Positions 32,518 to 37,301 of a stretch of 37,301 nucleotides of DNA are shown here, piece after piece. The notes beneath the pieces were generated by a model. The model saw only the letters and a list, made by a program, of their open reading frames with translations, had not been told where the DNA came from and did not search any database. This stretch comes from Bacillota bacterium (GTDB taxonomy: Bacteria; Bacillota; SHA-98; UBA4971), in contig JANLFY010000021.1 in the NCBI GenBank assembly GCA_024653485.1, positions 1-37,301 on the forward strand, in the 5' to 3' direction. Each line of letters starts with the position of its first letter. Within the stretch, counting starts at the first letter, position 1. A program made the translations under genes and the position numbers.

Positions 32518-33879
32518 ATGAGACGCGCATGGCTGCGCATGGGAGGAGTCGTCCTCGTGATCGTTCTCGGCCTGGCTGCTTTGAGGGAGTACAGGCTCCG
32601 GCGTGAGATCGAGCTCAGGGCGGAGAACCAGTACCAGCGGGCGTTCCAAGAGGTCGTGTACCATATTGATGGACTGGAAGAGGAGCTCGCGAAAGCTCTA
32701 GCTGCCGGTTCCGCAACCCAGACCACCAAGGCGTTCGCCGACGCGTGGAGACATTCCGAGTCTGCGAGGGCTGCCATAGGGCAGCTCCCTGTGGGGAGCC
32801 TGCCGCTCTCCGCCACGGAGGACTTCATCGGCCAGATCTCGGCCTTCACGTACACGCTTGCTCAGAAAGGTGCCACGGGCTCGACCATGAGCGAACGCGA
32901 ATGGACGATTCTCCGGGACTTCCACAGGCGCGCTGAATTCGCCTCGGGAGAACTCGCGAAAATGGGGCGATCCCTGGCAGCGGGGACGCTGCGGTGGACG
33001 GACTTCCAGAGGGACACCGTGGCCGCGGCGGCCGCCCGGCCGGAGCGTGCGTCCGGCGCGGCGCCCTCGAACCAGATCACCAAGGGATTCAAGATGCTCG
33101 AGGACGGGATGACGAGGTTCCCATCGCCTGACCTGGAAGGAGTCCTTCCTCCCCCCGCTAGGGAACTGCCGAAGATCGCCGGAGCCGTCATCGGTAGCGA
33201 CGAGGCGGTTCGGGTCGCGCAGGACTTCATCGGCCGGTCAGCCCTTGCGGGTAGGCGCGCACGGGTGGCGGGAAGGATACAGTCTGACCCTGAGGCCTAC
33301 AGAGTCCAGGTGCCTGCGAGCGGCGGGCGAGGAACGGTGTGGATCGACGTGTCAGTCAAGGGCGGCAGGGTGCTATGGATGATGGACGAGACCCCGATTG
33401 GGGTGGCCACCATCACTCCCGCCATGGCCGAGAGGATAGCCGCGGACTTCCTCGCTTCCAGAGGATTTGAGGGAATGCGACAGATTTCGAGGCAGACACA
33501 CGAACAGGTGGCAGTGATAGGGTTTGCCAGAGAGCAAGACGGCGTGCTCGTCTATCCGGAGCACGTTGTCGTGAGGGTCGCGCTGGATACGGGGAGGGTG
33601 GACGGGTTCGAGGGCACAAACTACCAGGTTTTCCACAAAGCCAGGAGGTACCCCAAACCCGGCGTGACCGAGGCCAAAGCGAGAGCCGCGCTCAACCCCA
33701 GGCTTGATGTCACAGCTGTGCGGCTTGCGGTTGTCATGGACGATTTCTACCGTGAAACCCTGATGTACGAGTTCAGGGGCACGATAGATGACAAGACCTA
33801 CCTTGTGTACATCAATGCAGCTACTGGGGAAGAAGAGGAGATCAAGACCGTCGGGCCGCAGGGTATTGGGATCACATGA
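32518..33879 (+). CDS. ypeB: germination protein YpeB
   Basis: 453-residue spore membrane protein required for SleB localisation and stability. A transmembrane helix lies at about residues 8-24. The N-terminal half is helical and predicted to be extracytoplasmic, and the C-terminal half holds tandem PepSY-like (YPEB) domains at roughly 222-295, 300-370 and 375-450, recognisable in DEAVRVAQDFIG, MAERIAADFLAS and TEAKARAALNP. ATG 32518 has GGTGAGGTG upstream. The last gene of the unit overlaps its stop (ATGA). Length matches Bacillus YpeB (about 450). Confidence 0.88.
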   Translation: MRRAWLRMGGVVLVIVLGLAALREYRLRREIELRAENQYQRAFQEVVYHIDGLEEELAKALAAGSATQTTKAFADAWRHSESARAAIGQLPVGSLPLSATEDFIGQISAFTYTLAQKGATGSTMSEREWTILRDFHRRAEFASGELAKMGRSLAAGTLRWTDFQRDTVAAAAARPERASGAAPSNQITKGFKMLEDGMTRFPSPDLEGVLPPPARELPKIAGAVIGSDEAVRVAQDFIGRSALAGRRARVAGRIQSDPEAYRVQVPASGGRGTVWIDVSVKGGRVLWMMDETPIGVATITPAMAERIAADFLASRGFEGMRQISRQTHEQVAVIGFAREQDGVLVYPEHVVVRVALDTGRVDGFEGTNYQVFHKARRYPKPGVTEAKARAALNPRLDVTAVRLAVVMDDFYRETLMYEFRGTIDDKTYLVYINAATGEEEEIKTVGPQGIGIT

Positions 33880-35117
33880 CGCGTAACTACGATGTAGTGG
33901 TGGTCGGGGCGGGGCCAGCTGGCTCGACCGCAGCGCGCATCGCGGCGGAGCGTGGCCTCTCCGTCCTCCTCATGGACAAAGCCGGGTTTCCGAGGGACAA
34001 ACCCTGTGCCGGTGGCGTCACCGCGAAAGCTCTCCGCGAGATCGGACTCGAGTTGCCTGCTTCCGTTGTCGAGCGTGAAATCATGGGAATCAAAGTCGTC
34101 TCGTCGACCGGCAGGTGGATCTCGGCGAGAGACTCCAAGAGGCTCGGAGTGACCGTCCGGCGATCGATTCTTGACATGTTCCTCGTCACGAGGGCAGTGG
34201 AAGCGGGCGCCGACTTTCTCGACAATGCCCCTCTCCTGAAGCTGGAGACGGAGCCCGACGCCCTAGGTGAACGCTACCTGGTGACCACGGACCGCGGACG
34301 GTTCAGAGCGAGAGCCGTCATAGGCGCTGACGGGGCGTACGGAAAGACGGCCAGGCTCGCGGGGATCAGAGACCGGTGGTCCAAGTGGGAGCTGGGCACG
34401 TCGTTGTCCGCGGAGATTGATCTCACCTCCGAGTCTGCCCATGACGGGGTTCCTGAGTCGGACCTCATTGAGCTCTACCTAGTGCCGCCCTTGCGTGCTG
34501 CGTTCGGTTGGGCTTTTCATCGCAGAGCGGGGCTGCACGTGGGCGTAGGGACCACAGCCTTCGACGCATCCAGGCTTCTCGGATCATTCCGAGCCCACTT
34601 CAGGCGCGTTGCCGACTTCCAGCGGCTGGACATCCCGTGTCCGAGGGCACGAGGATACATTCTACCCACGGGCGGATTCAGGCGGGCGGTTGCGAAGGGC
34701 GCGGTTCTCCTGGCAGGGGACGCGGGCGGGTTTGTGGACCCCTTTTCAGGCGAGGGGATATACGGCGCCATCCGGAGCGGGAAGATGGCCGCGGAGACCG
34801 TCGCCGACGCTGCGAGGTCAGGGTACTTCTCGGGCGTGGCTCGTGCGTATACAGCAAGAGTCCGCAGCGAGTTCTCGAGGGATTTCCGCCTCTCGATGAC
34901 TCTTGCGGCTCTGCTCGGCGCCAAGGACGGCCTTCCGTTCGCACTTGTCGAGGCCAACCCCGATCTCGTGTTCCTCCTTGCAGACATCCTGTACCGGCCG
35001 GGTTCCTACGCGCACTTGTTCGCCACGAGCTTGCTACGATCCCCAAGGGTCCTCGCTAAGCTCTTCTTGGCAAGGCTCGGGCTCGTTCCCACGGGCAGCG
35101 TGCGGATTTCAAGGTGA
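33876..35117 (+). CDS. geranylgeranyl reductase family FAD-dependent oxidoreductase
   Basis: 413-residue flavoprotein of the GGR/digeranylgeranylglycerophospholipid reductase family, which saturates prenyl double bonds. FAD motifs: VVVGAGPAGSTAARIAAERG (8-27), GADGAYGKTARLAG (about 150-163) and LAGDAGGFVDPFSGEGIYGAIRSG (about 278-301). PRDKPCAGGVT near 39-49 is also family-typical. The start overlaps the ypeB stop as ATGA, so it is translated with the germination genes. The likely target in a bacterium is menaquinone, a polyprenyl carrier or a carotenoid-type pigment; which one cannot be told. It ends six bases before the convergent spo0A stop. Confidence 0.85.
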   Translation: MTRNYDVVVVGAGPAGSTAARIAAERGLSVLLMDKAGFPRDKPCAGGVTAKALREIGLELPASVVEREIMGIKVVSSTGRWISARDSKRLGVTVRRSILDMFLVTRAVEAGADFLDNAPLLKLETEPDALGERYLVTTDRGRFRARAVIGADGAYGKTARLAGIRDRWSKWELGTSLSAEIDLTSESAHDGVPESDLIELYLVPPLRAAFGWAFHRRAGLHVGVGTTAFDASRLLGSFRAHFRRVADFQRLDIPCPRARGYILPTGGFRRAVAKGAVLLAGDAGGFVDPFSGEGIYGAIRSGKMAAETVADAARSGYFSGVARAYTARVRSEFSRDFRLSMTLAALLGAKDGLPFALVEANPDLVFLLADILYRPGSYAHLFATSLLRSPRVLAKLFLARLGLVPTGSVRISR

Positions 35118-35123
35118 GTCTCG

Positions 35124-35912
35124 TCACGCGCTCTCGATGATGCCGAGCCTGAGTTCTTCTGCGATTCGAGCAATGAAGAACGAGTTCGTGGGGGCCTTGC
35201 CGTCGCGGGTAGCCCCGCACTGGCCGAAGACGGCCTTCAGATACTCCCCGTTTCCATGCTTCCACGTCTTCTGAATGGCATATCTGATCGCCGCTTCCAC
35301 TATGAGGGGAGTGGTCCCGTGCTTCTCAGCGATTCTTGGGTAGAGGCTCTTGGTTATGACAGCAAGCAGGCTGGGGTCGGACGTCACCATCTCGATGGCC
35401 TCTTTCAGGTACTGGTAGCCTTTGAAGTACGTGGGCGTGCCCATCTTGAACAAGACCCTGGCGACCTGATCGCAGGTCTTGCTGTGCGCAGCCGCGCATG
35501 GCACGCTCCGGGCCCTCAGCGGGAGGGCTCTATCCACCCCGGCGACTTGCCGTATTCGGCTGAGCAGGCACGCACGGTCGAACGGCTTCAGGAGATAGTA
35601 ATCCGCGCCGAGCCTGACGCTCCTCTTCACGATGCCTTCTTCCTCGAACGCGGTAACTACTATGATACCAGGCCTCTTCTCCAGATCCATCTCTGCGAGG
35701 CGCTGCAGAACACCCAAGCCATCGAGATAAGGCATTATGATGTCGAGGAGGACCACGTCCGGCTTCACCTGGACGATCATGTCGAGCGCCTGCAAACCGT
35801 CTTCCGCGGAACCCGCCCACTCCAGGTCAGGCTCGGCCCGGATGAGAGCTTCAAGGACCGCACACATGTCCCGATTGTTCTCTGCCGCCACGACTCTTAT
35901 GGTGCTATCCAT
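35124..35912 (-). CDS. spo0A: sporulation response regulator Spo0A (divergent)
   Basis: 262-residue master regulator of sporulation entry. The receiver domain (about 4-122) has phospho-acceptor Asp57 (VVLLDIIMP), Thr87 (VTAF) and Lys109 (LLKPFD). The effector domain (about 145-258) follows the Spo0A-specific pattern: KMGTPTYFKGYQYLKEAIEM, SLYPRIAEKHGTTP and KAPTNSFFIARIAEELRL. Two usually conserved places differ. The Mg2+-binding acidic pair, Asp-Asp in Bacillus, is Glu11-Asn12. The recognition helix that is SRVERAIRHAIE in Bacillus reads LIVEAAIRYAIQ here, so the base-contacting Arg214 equivalent is Ala207. ATG 35912 has AGAGG and GGGAGG upstream. A sigma-H promoter match lies 47-73 bases upstream. 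Overall homology makes the Spo0A call safe; function as the main Spo0A or as a paralogue is open. Confidence 0.9.
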   Translation of the reverse strand: MDSTIRVVAAENNRDMCAVLEALIRAEPDLEWAGSAEDGLQALDMIVQVKPDVVLLDIIMPYLDGLGVLQRLAEMDLEKRPGIIVVTAFEEEGIVKRSVRLGADYYLLKPFDRACLLSRIRQVAGVDRALPLRARSVPCAAAHSKTCDQVARVLFKMGTPTYFKGYQYLKEAIEMVTSDPSLLAVITKSLYPRIAEKHGTTPLIVEAAIRYAIQKTWKHGNGEYLKAVFGQCGATRDGKAPTNSFFIARIAEELRLGIIESA

Positions 35913-35958
35913 GGCGCGCCTCTACCTCCCTTCTCCGCATCGGAACACAGTATTGATA

Positions 35959-35985
35959 ATTCTCTGTCTTCCGCGATTATCCTCC
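35959..35985 (-). promoter_or_regulatory. candidate sigma-H promoter of spo0A
   Basis: Read on the minus strand: GGAGGATAA (35985-35977), an 11-base spacer, AGAGAAT (35965-35959). This fits the Bacillus sigma-H consensus RnAGGAwWW, 11-12 bases, RnnGAAT at every defined position. The B. subtilis spo0A gene is also driven by sigma-H at its sporulation promoter. Transcription would start about 40 bases before ATG 35912. Confidence 0.65.
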
Positions 35986-36121
35986 ACGTTGCGCGTGGTG
36001 AGGGAGGGGAGAAGCCTTCCGACCGAGTGGACCGAGTGGGAGGGCGTGAGGCGTTCAGACCCAAAGCGTGATCCAGATCGTGAGGGACAACTCGTCAGCG
36101 GAGCGGAAAAAGGGAACAAAA

Positions 36122-36197
36122 TGGTGCGCCTAGCAGGACTCGAACCTGCGCACCCGGCTCCGGAGGCCGGCGCTCTGATCCTCTGAGCTATAGGCGC
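36122..36197 (-). tRNA. tRNA-Arg (anticodon CCG)
   Basis: Complete cloverleaf of 76 bases on the minus strand: acceptor GCGCCTA/TAGGCGC, D stem GCTC/GAGC, anticodon stem CCGGC/GCCGG with loop CTCCGGA (anticodon CCG, reads CGG), variable GTGC, T stem GCAGG/CCTGC with loop TTCGAGT, discriminator A and an encoded CCA. CGG is a common arginine codon in this GC-rich DNA. Confidence 0.95.
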
Positions 36198-36402
36198 ACT
36201 CTCCATAATCATGATAACAGCTTCGTGTCGACGTGTCAAACACAAACGGGCACGTCTGTTCCGCCGCTGCCCCGCGAAGGCTTCCCGACGCGGCGGCCGC
36301 ATCGCTCGCTCACCTCTCTCCCACGCACACATTTGCCCGTCCGCGTTTAGTATAGGGATGGGATGTATTCTCGCGAGTATGCGAGGGAGTGAGGTGGGAG
36401 CC

Positions 36403-36762
36403 GTGAAGTGGCTCAAGGTCCTGTGGAACGTCGTCACGAGCGACGCCGTGATGGAGCCGCTGATCATAATCCTCGTTGGCTACGGGCTCCAGGTGTACCA
36501 GAAGAACCGCAGGTACCAGGTCATCCTCGACACCACGGTTGACGTGGTCGACTACATCGAGGAACACTACAAAGAGTGGGGGATAAAAGGCCACGAGAAG
36601 CTGGAGAAGTTTGTGGAGCTCTTCGTGAAGGAGTTCAAGAAGGCTACGGGCCGGCCTCCTCGCGAGGAGGAGATCGAGACGGCAGTCCTTCGGGCGGAGG
36701 CTCACGTGCAACGTGCGAGGCGAGGCGAGACGGTGCGAGCGCGGGACCGCAAAGTCGCCTGA
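36403..36762 (+). CDS. holin-like small membrane protein (LLH family-like)
   Basis: 119-residue protein with one N-terminal hydrophobic segment (about 10-29, VMEPLIIILVGYGLQVY) and a long amphipathic helical tail (VVDYIEEHYKEWGIKGHEKLEKFVELFVKEF, then RPPREEEIETAVLRAEAHV). This order (one helix, then a charged coiled region ending in a short helix of the type EEEIETAVL) resembles phage holins of the LLH family. GTG 36403 lies just after GGTGGGAG and is preferred to in-frame ATGs at 36358 and 36379. No endolysin or other phage gene is adjacent. It could be a domesticated holin or an unrelated membrane protein. Confidence 0.55.
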   Translation: MKWLKVLWNVVTSDAVMEPLIIILVGYGLQVYQKNRRYQVILDTTVDVVDYIEEHYKEWGIKGHEKLEKFVELFVKEFKKATGRPPREEEIETAVLRAEAHVQRARRGETVRARDRKVA

Positions 36763-36937
36763 TGCGGGAGACGGCCAAGACCACATAGGCGGTGCCGACC
36801 CGCCGCGCCGGGGAGCCGGACAAGCCATGGCCTCCGGAGCGGGTGCCGCTCAACTTGCCCTGCCCGTGTGCGCGCGCCCGCGCGGTTAGTGTAAAGTTAG
36901 AGTAGGCGAAGTAGGGGAATCTGGGAGGGATGAAGAA

Positions 36938-36984
36938 ATAGAGACCTCACAACCAATCCAGCATGAAAGGAGTGAGGTCTCTAT
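36938..36984 (+). promoter_or_regulatory. hairpin over the transposase start codon
   Basis: A perfect 13-bp inverted repeat (ATAGAGACCTCAC at 36938-36950 and GTGAGGTCTCTAT at 36972-36984) encloses a 21-base loop carrying the ribosome binding site AAAGGAG (36966-36972). The first two bases of the ATG (36983-36985) are in the stem. Folded, it would block initiation, as in insertion sequences that guard against outside transcription. Confidence 0.6.
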
Positions 36985-37301
36985 GGCAGAAAGCGAACAA
37001 GTCGCCCCCGCCGCATTAAGCGTACTAGAACGGACGGTGAAATTCAAGTGGTTTGAGGAAGCTTGCATTGAACTTGCGCGGGGGATCATGGAGAAGGCGC
37101 TTGAGGAGCTGGATGATGCTCTTCTTGCGCATAAGCCGAAGGGTTACAAGGTTGCCGGGTTTCGGACGAAGATATTGGGCAGTCGAGTAGGGGACGTTCG
37201 GATACGGCGGAGGTTATATGTGAAAGCGACGAAGCGCAAGGGGAAGAGGGAGAAGGGCCGGTTTTTGCTGGACGAGTGTTTGAACCTGCATCCTCGGAGG
37301 C
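36983..37301 (+). CDS. ISLre2 family transposase, N-terminal part (partial at window end)
   Basis: 106 residues visible of a UPF0236/ISLre2 transposase, which is normally 400-500 residues long. The characteristic N-terminal region is seen: WFEEACIELARGIMEKALEELDDAL, GYKVAGFRTKILGSRVGDVRIRRRLYV and the RFLLDECLNLHPRR segment that precedes the catalytic part. ATG 36983 has AAAGGAG ten bases upstream. The reading frame is intact to the window edge, so the copy may be active. The start codon is part of a hairpin. Codon use is less GC-biased than in neighbouring genes, as expected for a mobile gene. Confidence 0.82.
   Translation, partial: MAESEQVAPAALSVLERTVKFKWFEEACIELARGIMEKALEELDDALLAHKPKGYKVAGFRTKILGSRVGDVRIRRRLYVKATKRKGKREKGRFLLDECLNLHPRR

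Larger units (their letters stand above)
36885..37301 (+). mobile_element. ISLre2-family insertion sequence, 5' part (cut by the window end)
   Basis: Composition changes from GC-rich to more balanced near 36888, and an ISLre2-type transposase begins at 36983. The exact left end and its inverted repeat cannot be fixed without the right end, which lies outside the window. About 95 bases of non-coding lead, including a 13-bp inverted repeat, precede the gene. Confidence 0.65.

Noticed and set aside
1-37301. CRISPR array, toxin-antitoxin pair or anti-phage defence cluster
   Set aside because: No regularly spaced direct repeats and no recognisable cas, toxin-antitoxin or defence genes were seen on either strand.

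Overview
The window looks like a chromosomal piece of a high-GC, anaerobic, endospore-forming Bacillota (Firmicutes). Three things point to sporulation: a Spo0A-type regulator, a sleB-ypeB germination operon, and promoter-like sequences that fit the sporulation sigma factors H and G. Three things point to anaerobic metabolism: a 2-hydroxyacyl-CoA dehydratase-type iron-sulfur system with its ATP-dependent activase, an oxygen-sensitive class I two-subunit fumarase, and a ferrous iron (Feo) uptake system. GTG starts are frequent and most genes sit in tight, often overlapping operons.

Layout. (1) 321-3652: two D-component-like dehydratase proteins and their activase. (2) 4009-8714: a GldA/GldF/GldG-type ABC-2 exporter with a DUF4340 protein, ended by a hairpin terminator. 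(3) 8910-12679: a ComEC-like metallo-beta-lactamase protein and the TldD/TldE pair. (4) 12758-17503: fumarase alpha and beta, MtnA, a nucleoside phosphorylase and a Cys/Met-metabolism PLP enzyme; the last three fit methylthioadenosine salvage. (5) 17564-20285, minus strand: feoA and a FeoB split into a separate G protein and a separate membrane protein. (6) 20461-24618: promoter, cobalamin riboswitch, btuF, btuC, btuD and cobO, a B12 uptake and adenosylation operon, divergent from feo. (7) 24842-27568: a phosphohexomutase and an HtrA protease. (8) 27595-28767, minus strand: a possible small protein and a Nif3-family protein. (9) 29037-31579: an alpha-oxoamine synthase and a zinc dehydrogenase, translationally coupled. 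(10) 31790-35117: sigma-G-like promoter, sleB, ypeB and a geranylgeranyl-reductase-family flavoprotein. (11) 35124-36197, minus strand: spo0A with a sigma-H-like promoter, and tRNA-Arg(CCG). (12) 36403 to the end: a holin-like membrane protein and the 5' part of an ISLre2-family insertion sequence that runs off the window.

The most notable signals are: a Spo0A whose acidic pocket and DNA-recognition helix differ from the usual conserved sequence, although its promoter fits the sigma-H consensus; a B12 riboswitch followed by two mutually exclusive hairpins; an insertion sequence whose transposase start codon lies inside a perfect 13-bp hairpin stem; a flavoprotein translationally coupled to the germination gene ypeB; and the methylthioadenosine-salvage gene trio. 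I found no CRISPR array, no prophage beyond the lone holin-like gene, and no clearly unprecedented multi-gene system.
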